A stretch of 22,888 nucleotides of DNA, taken from assembly GCA_052148155.1 (NCBI GenBank), contig JBKQIY010000110.1, positions 1 through 22,888 of the forward strand. Reading direction: 5' to 3'. The stretch is from JBBQER01 sp052148155. Lineage in GTDB: Bacteria; Actinomycetota; Acidimicrobiia; IMCC26256; PALSA-610. Made by a program: the position numbers and the translations under genes. The first letter of the stretch is position 1; the number at the start of each line of letters is the position of its first letter. Positions 7,502 through 15,791 of this stretch are shown piece by piece. The notes under the pieces were generated by a model, which did not search any database, was not told the origin of the DNA, and saw only the letters and a list, made by a program, of their open reading frames with translations.

Positions 7502-8719
7502 ATGGAGTACCCAGACCATCGGCGCCTCGGCCGAGCGTTGAAGATCTTCGCCAACGACGAACTTTGCGGGTCGGGCTTGCCGTTATGGCTTCCCGCCGGC
7601 GCGACGGTGCGAGCAGAAATCGAACGTTTCGTCGTCGAGTTGGAACGCAGGAACGGCTACCAGCACGTCTACACACCGGAGCTCGCCAAAAAGGAGCTGT
7701 ACGTACGCTCAGGGCACTGGGAGCACTTCCACGATGACATGTACCCGCCAATGCAGGTTGGCGGCGAACAGGTCGTGCTCCGTCCGATGAACTGTCCCCA
7801 CCACATTCTGGTATTCGCCGCGCAGCGCCGCTCGGTGCGAGACCTGCCGGTCCGGATCGCCGAACTCGGAACGATGTTTCGTCACGAGCGCTCCGGCGTC
7901 GTCGGGGGGCTGTCTCGCGTCCGCCAAATGACACTCAACGACGGCCACGTCTTTTGCTTACCCGAACATCTCGAAGCTGAAATCGCACGCATCCTTGTCA
8001 TGGTGCAGGACGCCTACCGGGCTTTGCACATCCCGGCTGCGAGCTACCGGCTCTCACTTCCTGATCGGGGACCGAAGTACGTCGCCGACGACGAGTTGTG
8101 GCGCCGCAGCGAAGCGGTGCTCCGCGCTGTGCTGCGCAACCTCGGCCTGGACTATGAGGACGCGTCTGGAGAGGCTGCGTTCTACGGACCGAAGATCGAC
8201 CTGCAGGTTTGTGACCCGCAGGGACGACAAGAGACGCTGTCGACCGTGCAGGTCGACTTCCACCTGCCCGCACAGTTCGATCTCGTCGCCTACGACGGCG
8301 AGCGGCGCATCCGGCCGGTGATGGTCCACCGCAGCATCGTGTCGACCATGGAACGCATGGTCGCCCACCTGCTCGAGGTACACAACGGCGCGCTGCCAGT
8401 GTGGTTGGCCCCCTGTCAAGTACGGATCCTCCCGGTTGTCGACGGCGTCGCCGATCATGTGCTGTCGGTACGAGATCGTCTCCGAGACCGTGGTGTACGA
8501 GTCGAGGTCGATGATCGTGACGGCACCCTCGCGGCGCGGATCCGAGACGCCCAGCGCGACAAAGTTCCCTATGTTGGCGTCATCGGACGACGCGAGGCTG
8601 CGGACGCCAACGTCGCGGTCCGGTCACGAGACGGCGGTCAGTTCGATCCGATGTCCGTCTTCGACTTCGTCACGCTCGTCGCGACCGAGGCCGATACCCG
8701 CGGCGTTCGCGCGGCCTAG
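7502..8719 (+). CDS. thrS: Threonyl-tRNA synthetase lacking TGS and editing domains
   Basis: 405 residues from ATG 7502, preceded by AGGAGG (7487-7492) with 9-nt spacing. Class II core: MNCPHH (zinc Cys), motif 2 with FRHERSG and LSRVRQMTLNDGHVFC (second zinc ligand His), AFYGPKIDL, then PVMVHRSIVSTMERM (third zinc His and motif 3 Arg). A HGTP-type anticodon-binding domain follows from WLAPCQVRILPV to the end. Typical bacterial ThrRS is about 640 residues with N-terminal TGS and editing domains; here the protein starts directly at the core (GRALKIF). It could charge tRNA-Thr but could not itself clear Ser-tRNA-Thr. Motif 3 has STMER where GSLER is common. It is probably a second ThrRS under the upstream Thr leader. 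It converges on the exporter permease with a 4-bp overlap of stop regions. Natural-product resistance is a possible role by analogy with known duplicate ThrRS genes. Confidence 0.93.
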   Translation: MEYPDHRRLGRALKIFANDELCGSGLPLWLPAGATVRAEIERFVVELERRNGYQHVYTPELAKKELYVRSGHWEHFHDDMYPPMQVGGEQVVLRPMNCPHHILVFAAQRRSVRDLPVRIAELGTMFRHERSGVVGGLSRVRQMTLNDGHVFCLPEHLEAEIARILVMVQDAYRALHIPAASYRLSLPDRGPKYVADDELWRRSEAVLRAVLRNLGLDYEDASGEAAFYGPKIDLQVCDPQGRQETLSTVQVDFHLPAQFDLVAYDGERRIRPVMVHRSIVSTMERMVAHLLEVHNGALPVWLAPCQVRILPVVDGVADHVLSVRDRLRDRGVRVEVDDRDGTLAARIRDAQRDKVPYVGVIGRREAADANVAVRSRDGGQFDPMSVFDFVTLVATEADTRGVRAA

Positions 8720-9597
8720 TCGGCGCGGTCGAACTCGAGGATCGCGACGTAGAGGAGAAGCAAACCCGTCACGAACACAACCCCGAGCTGGAGCGGGATC
8801 GGGACGTGCCATCCCCACCACGTCAACGGCGGATTCAGTCGGGCCCGCGCGAACGGACTCGCGTTGATGTGCGCGAAGACCGCTTCGCGGAAGGGGTGCA
8901 CCGCGTAGGTGATCGGGTTGATGTGCACCAGCGCGTTGAGCCAGCTCGGCAGTCCCGACAACGGGTACAGCACGCCCGACAGGAACATGAGGGGCATCAG
9001 GATCGCCTGCATCAGTCCCATCATCGACTGCATCTGCTTGACCCGCGCCGCGACCACAAGACCGAAGGCCGTGACCGCGAAGCCGAGCAGCATCATCTCG
9101 AAGAACAGCGTGACGAGCATCACCGGCGAGTACGGCACGTGCACCAGGCCGGCCAGCGCGAGCACGATCACGCCTTGGATCGTCGCGACGGTCGCGCCAC
9201 CGAGACACTTCCCGGCAACGATCGCGCTGCGCCGCACCGGCGCGACGAGCATCTCTCGCAAGAACCCGAACTCGCGGTCCCACACGATCGACACCGCAGA
9301 GAACATCGCGGTGAAGAGCACCGACAGCGCGAGCACGCCCGGGAAAATGAAGGTGCGCAGGCTCACGTTGCCGGTTTGGCCGTGCGTCAGCGACGAGAGG
9401 CCGGTGCCGAGCACGAATACGTACAGGATCGGTTGCACGAGCGCGGTCGCGATGCGGATGCGGTCCTGCGAGAAACGAATTAACTCGCGTTGCCACACGA
9501 CCTTGATCGCGCGCAGGTCGTGGGTCGCGTTGGCGTCGGGCAGCCGTACCTGAGCGACCTGCGTGCCTTGCCGGGGTGTCGTTGCCGTCGAAGTCAT
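8716..9597 (-). CDS. ABC-2 type drug-exporter permease (DrrB-like)
   Basis: 293 residues with six predicted helices. After a cytoplasmic N-terminus, the ABC-2 pattern starts with VWQRELIRFSQDRIRIATAL and PILYVFVLGTGL. REFGFLREMLVAPVRRSAIV follows, the coupling-helix region shared by DrrB, NodJ and related permeases. Later come MLLGFAVTAFGLVVAARVKQ and MPLMFLSGVLYPLSGLPSWL, and LVHINPITYAVHPFREAVF. With the ATPase gene ending 3 nt upstream this forms a two-gene exporter operon, the usual half-transporter pair that dimerises in the inner membrane. Substrates in this family include anthracyclines and other hydrophobic antibiotics, but this one cannot be predicted. Its stop codon overlaps that of the convergent ThrRS gene. 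Confidence 0.94.
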   Translation of the reverse strand: MTSTATTPRQGTQVAQVRLPDANATHDLRAIKVVWQRELIRFSQDRIRIATALVQPILYVFVLGTGLSSLTHGQTGNVSLRTFIFPGVLALSVLFTAMFSAVSIVWDREFGFLREMLVAPVRRSAIVAGKCLGGATVATIQGVIVLALAGLVHVPYSPVMLVTLFFEMMLLGFAVTAFGLVVAARVKQMQSMMGLMQAILMPLMFLSGVLYPLSGLPSWLNALVHINPITYAVHPFREAVFAHINASPFARARLNPPLTWWGWHVPIPLQLGVVFVTGLLLLYVAILEFDRAD

Positions 9598-9600
9598 CGG

Positions 9601-10605
9601 CTATCTCCTGGCCGCGGCCATCGGGCTCGCTCGGAAGCGTTCGCCAGCCGAGGCTTCGGCGTCGCGGATCGTGCGGCCGGTATAGGTGAGGAACACGTCG
9701 TCGAGTGAGGGTCGAGCAATGTTGACCGATTTGATCGGAACGGTGAGCTGTTGGAACAGGCGGGGTACGAACTCCTCGCCGCCCGGGACCGACAATGTGA
9801 CGGCACCGTCGTGCACGGCCGCTTCGATCCCGAACTTGTCGCGGATCTGCGCGATGGCCTGCGCGTCGTCGGCGGTTTGGATCTGCACGCGGTCGGTACC
9901 CACACCCTCCTTGAGCGCTTCGGGCGTGTCGAGCACGACGATCTTGCCCTGGTCGATGATCCCGATGCGGTCGCAGTGTTCGGCTTCGTCCATGTAGTGC
10001 GTCGTGAGGAAGATCGTGATGTCTTCGCGCTGGCGGAGCTCGTTGATGTACGCCCAGATCGACGACCGTGTCTGCGGATCGAGGCCGACGGTCGGTTCGT
10101 CGAGGAACAGCACACGCGGCGAGTGGAGCAAGCCACGCGCGATTTCGAGCCTGCGTTTCATGCCGCCGGAGTAGGTGGCGACTCGGCTCGTGCGTCGCTC
10201 CCACAACCCGACCATCTCCAACACTTGTTTCATCCGGTCGGCGACGATGTTCTTCGGTACGCCGTAGAGCTCGGCGTGGAATCGGAGGTTCTGCTCGGCG
10301 GTCAGGTACGTGTCGAGGGTCGTGTCTTGGAACACGAGTCCGATGTTGCGCCGCACGATGCCGCGTTGCGCGACGACGTCGTAGCCGGCCACGGTCGCGT
10401 GTCCGCCGGTCGGGTCGACGAGCGTGCACAGGATGCCGATCGTCGTCGACTTCCCCGCGCCGTTGGGTCCGAGGAAGCCGAACGTCTCGCCAGGTGCGAC
10501 TTCGAAGTTGATGCCGGCGACCGCCTGCAGCGCGCCGTAGCGCTTCTCGAGATCGCGGACTACGACCGCCGGTTCGGCCGAACGGGCGGTATCGGGAGTC
10601 GTCAT
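9601..10605 (-). CDS. ABC exporter ATPase (DrrA-like daunorubicin-resistance type)
   Basis: 334 residues with all nucleotide-binding motifs: Walker A GPNGAGKST (46-54), Q-loop VFQD (Gln93), signature YSGGMKRR (145-152), Walker B VLFLDEPT (165-172) and switch His203 in TTHYMDEAE. The C-terminal ~100 residues, with EEFVPRLFQQL and RPSLDDVFLTYTGR, match the regulatory extension of DrrA-type ATPases. It energises the permease encoded 3 nt downstream. On its strand TAGTCT lies 6 nt before the ATG, which indicates a leaderless mRNA. It is divergent from a marR gene with only 68 bp between starts, so repression by that regulator is likely. Confidence 0.95.
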   Translation of the reverse strand: MTTPDTARSAEPAVVVRDLEKRYGALQAVAGINFEVAPGETFGFLGPNGAGKSTTIGILCTLVDPTGGHATVAGYDVVAQRGIVRRNIGLVFQDTTLDTYLTAEQNLRFHAELYGVPKNIVADRMKQVLEMVGLWERRTSRVATYSGGMKRRLEIARGLLHSPRVLFLDEPTVGLDPQTRSSIWAYINELRQREDITIFLTTHYMDEAEHCDRIGIIDQGKIVVLDTPEALKEGVGTDRVQIQTADDAQAIAQIRDKFGIEAAVHDGAVTLSVPGGEEFVPRLFQQLTVPIKSVNIARPSLDDVFLTYTGRTIRDAEASAGERFRASPMAAARR

Positions 10606-10673
10606 AAGCCGAGACTATCCCAGAAATCATGGGAGTTTCCAACGATAGGGAAAACCCAGGCTAGGGTGGGGTC
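10606..10673. promoter_or_regulatory. Divergent promoter region with MarR operator candidate
   Basis: 68 bp between the exporter ATPase (minus) and marR (plus). Both genes have a TANNNT box just upstream of the start codon: AGACTA on the plus strand (TAGTCT for the ATPase) at 10612-10617 with a 6-nt gap, and TAGGGT at 10662-10667 with a 6-nt gap to GTG 10674. Inverted repeat TCCCA(10618-10622)-7 nt-TGGGA(10630-10634) abuts the ATPase -10 box, and an imperfect GTTTCC/GGGAAAAC pair follows at 10635-10654. A MarR dimer bound here would block both promoters. The operator assignment is inference. Confidence 0.5.
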
Positions 10674-11162
10674 GTGACCAGCTCCGTCGTTTCGTCCGAG
10701 GCGCCGCGGCGTCCGGGCCAGCTCGCGAGCGCCATCACCACGTTGTCGCTGATCTCGCGCCGGTTGTTCAAAGAGCGTCTCGCGCGCGAACCATGGACGG
10801 CCGAAGCCGGGCTGCGGGCACCGTGTTACAGCGTCCTGACCTGGATCGACCGGCTTGAGCCCGTCTCGCAAAAACGTGTGAGCGATCAGATCGCGCACGA
10901 CCCTTCCGACATCGTCACCGTCGTCGACATCCTCGAGCGAGCCGGGTTCGTCGCGCGCCGACGCGACCCGGACGATCGTCGCCGGTACTCGCTCAGTCTG
11001 ACGCCGGCCGGTCGAGACGCGCTGCATCGCCTCGATGTGGTCGCGCTCGAGGTTCAAGACGCCGTGCTGGCTCCCCTCGGCGCGCGGGAACGCACGATCT
11101 TCGAACGCCTCATGCACGTTGTCATCGAGCACCACACCGACGCCGCCAGTGTCGACAGCTGA
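10674..11162 (+). CDS. MarR-family transcriptional regulator
   Basis: 162 residues from GTG 10674. The winged-helix core is clear: PVSQKRVSDQIAHDPSDIVT (recognition helix region, residues ~63-82), VDILERAGFVARRRDPDDRR and YSLSLTPAGRDAL (wing). A C-terminal dimerisation helix follows. MarR proteins are dimeric repressors released by small aromatic or phenolic ligands and commonly control the adjacent efflux pump. The divergent position against the DrrAB-like operon, sharing a 68-bp promoter, strongly suggests that role. The TAGGGT box 6 nt upstream points to a leaderless transcript. Confidence 0.93.
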   Translation: MTSSVVSSEAPRRPGQLASAITTLSLISRRLFKERLAREPWTAEAGLRAPCYSVLTWIDRLEPVSQKRVSDQIAHDPSDIVTVVDILERAGFVARRRDPDDRRRYSLSLTPAGRDALHRLDVVALEVQDAVLAPLGARERTIFERLMHVVIEHHTDAASVDS

Positions 11163-11712
11163 ACTCGGCTCGGGTTGATCGCCTTCGCGTGGCGCTGAAA
11201 CCGGCGTGGTAAGAGGACGCGGCGTGAGCGGTCCGCGTTCGATCTCGGTGTCGGCTGATGCGGGATGTCCGATCGGCGGATCGCTTGGCGGAGTTCGTCA
11301 ACGATCGTACGGACGTCGGCAGGCTTGACGCCGAGCCATACGCACGCGGTGATCGGATCGTTGAACACGATGACGCGTCCAAATTCTTGGTTGAGGTGCG
11401 ACTCGAATCGCAGTGCGTGTTCGAACGTCTCGTTGGCGACGATTGCCCATCTGGTGTACCGGGCTCGACATGCCAGTCGTTGCAAGAAGAACACCGCTGC
11501 GTCCACATCTTCTCCGGAGTGGGACACGATGCTGACGAGACGCCCGTGAGAACGGTGAGCATTGACCGGTTGGCTCCCCAGGTGGGATCCGATGCGAGGA
11601 GCGCGATATGCCGTTGACGTTCATCGGCACCGATCTCGCCGTCCCATACCGACACCGACAAGCCAGTCGCTTCGTCACGGCCGGACGCGATGCCCACGTT
11701 CAATCGGCACAC
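11054..11712 (-). pseudogene. Frameshifted gene of unknown function
   Basis: Two adjacent minus-strand frames make one plausible protein. The first (GTG 11712) reads GLSVSVWDGEIGADERQRHI and SDPTWGANRSMLTVLTG. The second continues as LVSIVSHSGEDVDAAVFFLQ and RWAIVANETFEHALRFESHL, then FGRVIVFNDPITACVWLGVK. The switch falls near 11540-11548, beside a CCC run. The pattern (experimental-value-like beta strands, then a helix and VFNDxxTACVWLGV) recalls small actinobacterial proteins of a STAS/SpoIIAA-like fold of about 130 residues. The domain should end near 11265; the second frame stays open to 11054, running under the 3' end of marR, and that tail is not protein-like. A one-base indel, real or from assembly, explains this best. 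Confidence 0.55.
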
Positions 11713-11962
11713 CGATAGGCGTGGTCGAGGCGAGCCCGGCGGCGAATGCACATCGTGGCGGCACGGTGCGAGGTTCCAGGCGGGGTTGCGGTGCAATCCG
11801 AGGGCTCGCGGCCCAGAATCGACGGGGACCAAGCGGCGTCGAACACCGCGGCGCCGACCGCCGCGCTGACCCGCATATCGCCGGGCATGACAGGCTGGGC
11901 GTGATGACTCGACACCGAATTCCGGCCGCGATCGCGGCGGCGACCGAGACGCGGCCAATCTG

Positions 11963-12985
11963 ATGCAGGTACCGAGCGTCCTTCGCAAATGTGTCTGCTT
12001 TGTTGAGGCCGGATGGGGCGACGATCTGTCTCTCGTCGGAACGGCGATGATCGTTGGGGTCGAGTCGAACGAGGGCGTCGATCGTCATCACGTGCACGTC
12101 GTGACATGTCACCACGTTCTCGTCCCACCGGATCCGTCGCCGGGCGCAGATCCATGGCCCGCTCCGGCGTACGACAAGATCCGGCTGCGTCTGAACCGTC
12201 GCGGCGCCGACGCGGACACCGTCGATGTCTCGCCGGACGACTGGGTCGTTCACCCGACCGCGGATGTCGCCGCGGCACTGTTACTTCCTCCGCCCGAGCG
12301 GCGGCTGTTCGACTACCTGCACTTCCCCGTCACCGGCACCGTGGACAAAGACCTCCGCGGCCGATTCAAGGTCGGGCCAGGCGATGACGTGTTCATGACC
12401 GGCCTGCTGCATAGCCATTCGGGCCGGGCCAAGATCGAACCCATCATTCGGGTCGGCACGATCGCGGCATTCCCAGAGGAAAAGGTGACGTTGGAGCACT
12501 GCACGACACCGCAAGACGTGGTGCTCATCGAGATCCGATCCATCGGCGGTCTGAGCGGGTCGCCGGTGTTCTTTCATCTCCCCGACACACCGCGCATCGA
12601 AGACGGCGGAGGAACGATCGCGAACACGGCGATCCCTCCAGCCTCCGCTGGGCCGAACTGGCTCATCGGGATCATGCACGGTTTGTGGCCAACGCAACCT
12701 GACGACCCCGACCTACGAGACAAGACAGCCGAACCACTGAACACTGGTATCGCGGTGGTGCTTCCAGCCGAACGCATTGTCGAGTTGCTGTTCGGTCACA
12801 CGCTCACATATCGCAGGTACCTGGTGGACGACGCAATCCACGAACGATCGAAGCCCACACCGACGAGCGTGGCGCCATCCGTTCCCACGGCTTCCGGCAG
12901 CGCCGAACCCTTCACCCGTGAGATGTTCCTAGCCGACCTGACGGTGTTCGCTCAGCCTGACGCGGACCCTGATCGGCACACATGA
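11963..12985 (+). CDS. Cytoplasmic trypsin-like serine protease
   Basis: 340 residues from ATG 11963. The chymotrypsin-fold triad is visible: His51 in VVTCHHVLV, Asp101 in HPTADVAAALL and Ser198 in IGGLSGSPVFF (equivalent to GDSGGP). SLVGTAMIVGVES near residues 23-35 is the usual first strand region. There is no signal peptide or membrane helix, so it should act inside the cell. After residue ~270 the chain is a low-complexity linker (SKPTPTSVAPSVPTASGSAE) and a short helix. Stand-alone intracellular trypsin-like domains are less common than secreted ones; some function in housekeeping proteolysis and others as effectors in bacterial conflict systems. No partner gene is recognised nearby. The start has no clear ribosome site. 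Confidence 0.82.
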   Translation: MQVPSVLRKCVCFVEAGWGDDLSLVGTAMIVGVESNEGVDRHHVHVVTCHHVLVPPDPSPGADPWPAPAYDKIRLRLNRRGADADTVDVSPDDWVVHPTADVAAALLLPPPERRLFDYLHFPVTGTVDKDLRGRFKVGPGDDVFMTGLLHSHSGRAKIEPIIRVGTIAAFPEEKVTLEHCTTPQDVVLIEIRSIGGLSGSPVFFHLPDTPRIEDGGGTIANTAIPPASAGPNWLIGIMHGLWPTQPDDPDLRDKTAEPLNTGIAVVLPAERIVELLFGHTLTYRRYLVDDAIHERSKPTPTSVAPSVPTASGSAEPFTREMFLADLTVFAQPDADPDRHT

Positions 12986-13138
12986 CCATCGCCGGTTGAC
13001 GGTCCCCGCGGCGACGCGATCTCACGTCGCTATAGCGCGACGAGCGAGTTTGGTTCCCGCGCGTCCGTCCGGTCGGCAGCAAAGCACGTCGGGTCGCCCC
13101 CTCGAGGAGGACTTACTCAAGAGATGCGGTCCGTCGGG

Positions 13139-13696
13139 TCAAGGTTGTGCGCTCGGGCCCGACAAGTTGACCCTGGACCTCGCCTTGAAGCTGATCGGCG
13201 TATACGCGAACCCGCCGCCACCGGCCGCGAACACAAGACATGCTGAGACGCACGGTCGAACATCGGTCGAGTTGTTCTCCATGACGGGTGCTCGATCGTG
13301 AACGACGAACATGGCCGAACCAGCCCGATGCTTATCGGTCATGAGGAATGGCTGCGCCGCGAGCCGAGGTCCGCATCCAACATCGGAGAGGTCAGAGACG
13401 GAGGCGCACTCGGACAGCCAGACCTTGCTGTCAACGCCGAACCCGGTCACCCTTACTGTGATGCGCTGCCCGTTGGCCAGCTCTGTTTTCGGAGTCGCCG
13501 TGACAGTCGGATCGACGGTGGTCTCTGCGGGATCGATCGGGTCTACGGGTGATGACAGAGCGCGGGAACGGGTCGTAGGTGGGGCACCGGTCGTGGTCGG
13601 GGCGGCCGTCCCTTTTCCGCTGCTACATGCTGCGAGCACTAACCCCGCGAGCGCGAAGGCGACGATCGGGCGCACGGATGAGACGGTAGCGCTCAT
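13139..13696 (-). CDS. Lipoprotein with neocarzinostatin-like domain
   Basis: 185 residues from ATG 13694-13696, chosen because GGGAG lies 8 nt upstream and a lipoprotein signal follows at once: a hydrophobic PIVAFALAGLVLAAC with lipobox LAAC (21-24). The lipidated Cys24 is followed by a Thr/Pro-rich linker. The C-terminal ~110 residues read as an Ig-like beta sandwich: LANGQRITVRVTGFGVDSKV, VWLSECAS, then two cysteines in RPCVSACLVFAAGGGG and a closing YTPISF strand. This matches the neocarzinostatin/macromomycin fold; family members include enediyne-binding apoproteins and many unlinked surface proteins. No enediyne genes are in the window, so small-molecule binding is only a possibility. 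Probably exposed on the outer face of the cytoplasmic membrane. Confidence 0.82.
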   Translation of the reverse strand: MSATVSSVRPIVAFALAGLVLAACSSGKGTAAPTTTGAPPTTRSRALSSPVDPIDPAETTVDPTVTATPKTELANGQRITVRVTGFGVDSKVWLSECASVSDLSDVGCGPRLAAQPFLMTDKHRAGSAMFVVHDRAPVMENNSTDVRPCVSACLVFAAGGGGFAYTPISFKARSRVNLSGPSAQP

Positions 13697-13953
13697 GTCG
13701 TGACGCTCCCGTCGCACGTTGGTGGCTGTGGTGTCATGACGCACGCCAAACAGGCTCTCTCTTCGCGTTGAACTGGGAGCGTCCGGTGGGGAAGTGTTTG
13801 GCTATCCGGACCTCAGCAGGATCTGGTGGCCGCCCGCGCTCGCGATAGCTGCCTGCCCATGAACGGCGCCTTGGGGATAGTGGTCAACGATCACTGGAGC
13901 AGCTTTATCGACTCTGTCGATTCCCTCAGAGTTGCAGACCGGCGGGCGACATC

Positions 13954-14601
13954 TCAACCGGTCCGTGCGAGTCGAACGTGGGTTACGGCTGGCGAACATA
14001 CGTGTTCAATGCACCGGTAATTGCCGGCGCTGGAGCCGAGATCGTCGAAAAGTCGTTCGCCAGAACCGAGCAAGACCGGCACAATCGCCAGATGTAGTTC
14101 ATCGATTAGCGAAACACGAAGGTATTGCCTGATGGTGTCTGCGCCACCTCCGACAAGGACATCGCGGCCACCCGCTGCTTCGAACGCTGCGCTGAGAGCT
14201 GCTTCGATCCCGCTGTCGACGAAATAGAAGGTGGTTCCCCCCTGCATGTCAACTGAGGGATGTGGGTGGTGGGTGAGCACGAAGACCGGGTGATGAAAAG
14301 GGGGATCCTCTCCCCACCAGCCGGTCCATTCGCTTTCGCCCCAAGGGCCACGTATCGGTCCGAACATGTTCCGACCCATGATCGTGGCACCCACACCAGA
14401 TTCCCGCCCCGAGAAGAAGTCATTGTCGAGCCCCTCGCTACCGCCTTCTCTGCCAATCATTCGGTTGCCGCTTCGGGTAGCGAACACCCAATCGTGGAGC
14501 TGCATACCACCCACCCCGAGTGGATTGTCGCGATCCTGATGGGGTCCAGCGACGTAACCATCCAGCGAGATCGAGAAATTTCGCACTAGCAACCGCGGCA
14601 T
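13954..14601 (-). CDS. RibD C-terminal / dihydrofolate-reductase-fold protein
   Basis: 215 residues from ATG 14599-14601, preceded by GGGAAGG at suitable distance. The start is preferred to the longer frame because MPRLLVRNFSISLDGYVAGP is the standard N-terminus of this family. Further motifs: VGATIMGRNMFGPIRGPWGE, PVFVLTHHPH, and DVLVGGGADTIRQYL followed by LIDELHLAIVPVLLGSGERL. These are the NADPH-binding elements of the RibD_C/DHFR fold. Members are NADPH-dependent reductases; most stand-alone actinobacterial copies have unknown substrates and are unlikely to be the true folate or riboflavin enzymes. The gene stands alone. Confidence 0.93.
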   Translation of the reverse strand: MPRLLVRNFSISLDGYVAGPHQDRDNPLGVGGMQLHDWVFATRSGNRMIGREGGSEGLDNDFFSGRESGVGATIMGRNMFGPIRGPWGESEWTGWWGEDPPFHHPVFVLTHHPHPSVDMQGGTTFYFVDSGIEAALSAAFEAAGGRDVLVGGGADTIRQYLRVSLIDELHLAIVPVLLGSGERLFDDLGSSAGNYRCIEHVCSPAVTHVRLARTG

Positions 14602-14863
14602 TGGGGTTGACCTTCCCGCGTGGTTCCAAACGACCGGACTAGCCACAGTACAGACGGTCTGGAGACACCGAAATCATCGGGCCGGAAATCGGTGTTGGGG
14701 TATCCCTGACCGGGGGCACGGGGTGGTCGTCGAAGTCTCTTGGTGCGGCACCTCGGGGATGCTGGACGCGGGGCTTCCGCCGCGCGTTATCGTTATGGGA
14801 CGCGGGTTCTGTCCGATCTGCGTTTCTTCGAAGGGCGCCGAACGACAGGTTCTGTACGCGTCC

Positions 14864-15286
14864 TTAGTCGAGCTGTGCGGTGAGTTTCTTCGGCGCGAGT
14901 CTCCGGTAGCTCTCGGTTACGAGTTCACGGATCTCGTCCCAGTCGGTGTCGTCGGTGAGCCGCACCCCGATGCGGCCAGGCCCGGCACGCGGGGCGAAAA
15001 ACGGGTGGCCAATCGATAGCAGCGCGTCGCGTTCGCCTGGGTCGGCACGCAACACGAGCAGCGGGACGGACTCGCCGGTGGGGCCCGCCCGTGCCACGAG
15101 CAAGCAGAACGACCGGCGCCGGATGTCGAACGAGTGCGCCGTTGACCTCGTCCTGGTTAGTGACTCATCCACCCGCACCGTCACCTCGGGTAGCGCCAGG
15201 CATAGCGTGCTGACCCGCTCGAAGATTTCCTCCGGGACCTCGATGGGCGGGCCCGCGGCGTCGGCGCTGCTGCTCACGCCGACCAT
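14864..15286 (-). CDS. MmcQ/YjbR-family protein
   Basis: 140 residues from ATG 15284-15286 (a GTG two codons later is an alternative). The family pattern is clear: an N-terminal helix FERVSTLCLALPEVTVRV, strands SFDIRRRSFCLLVARAG and VPLLVLRADPGERDALL, then HPFFAPRAGPGRIGVRL and the C-terminal DWDEIRELVTESYRRLAPKK. This is the CyaY-like/MmcQ-YjbR fold, called DNA-binding in databases but without a well-established function. The frame stays open to 15373, but the extension is arginine-rich and not family-like. No operon partner. Confidence 0.92.
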   Translation of the reverse strand: MVGVSSSADAAGPPIEVPEEIFERVSTLCLALPEVTVRVDESLTRTRSTAHSFDIRRRSFCLLVARAGPTGESVPLLVLRADPGERDALLSIGHPFFAPRAGPGRIGVRLTDDTDWDEIRELVTESYRRLAPKKLTAQLD

Positions 15287-15479
15287 TCTGTATCGCGCTC
15301 GGCTCTTCGCGGAAGCGCGCGTCGCTTCGTCCCGCGGAGCGCATTGCCCGATCCGGACGGCGCGCCGTGTCAAGCGCCGATCTGCAGTGATGCGTATCCC
15401 GAGACATCATCGTGACGGTCGACTCCGATGCGCCTGCTGACGCGTTCACCAGACAGGACACCGCCGCGGCGGGGCTTTG

Positions 15480-15791
15480 TCAGCACGGCTGAGCCGACGA
15501 CCGGGCATGGACAGCGTCGTGGATGATCATGAACCGCATCGGCCAGTACCCAGGTCGCGGCTCGGCAAGCTCACGCCGCGCCAAGAACACTCCGGTCACT
15601 GCGACGACGGCACTGGCGAGCCAGATGATCACCCCGACGGCCAGGACCCACGGTGTGGAACCCGACACCACCACGATCAGGCCCACCAAGGCGACGGCCA
15701 GCCCAAGGCCCCCAACGCGTAGCGACCAGACGGCCATTCTCCAGTGGCCGATGTGCTGTAGCTGCGGTGGCTCGTCCATGCCATGAAGCAT
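15480..15791 (-). CDS. Small two-helix membrane protein
   Basis: 103 residues from ATG 15789-15791, chosen because GGAAG lies 7 nt upstream; a second ATG at 15777-15779 is possible. A short polar head (MLHGMDEPPQLQHIGHWR) leads to two close hydrophobic segments, VGGLGLAVALVGLIVVVSGS and VLAVGVIIWLASAVVAVTGV, and a cytoplasmic tail RELAEPRPGYWPMRFMIIHD. A short turn (TPW) joins the helices, so both ends should be in the cytoplasm. No family recognised with confidence. The longer frame to 16100 is unconvincing. Confidence 0.6.
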   Translation of the reverse strand: MLHGMDEPPQLQHIGHWRMAVWSLRVGGLGLAVALVGLIVVVSGSTPWVLAVGVIIWLASAVVAVTGVFLARRELAEPRPGYWPMRFMIIHDAVHARSSAQPC

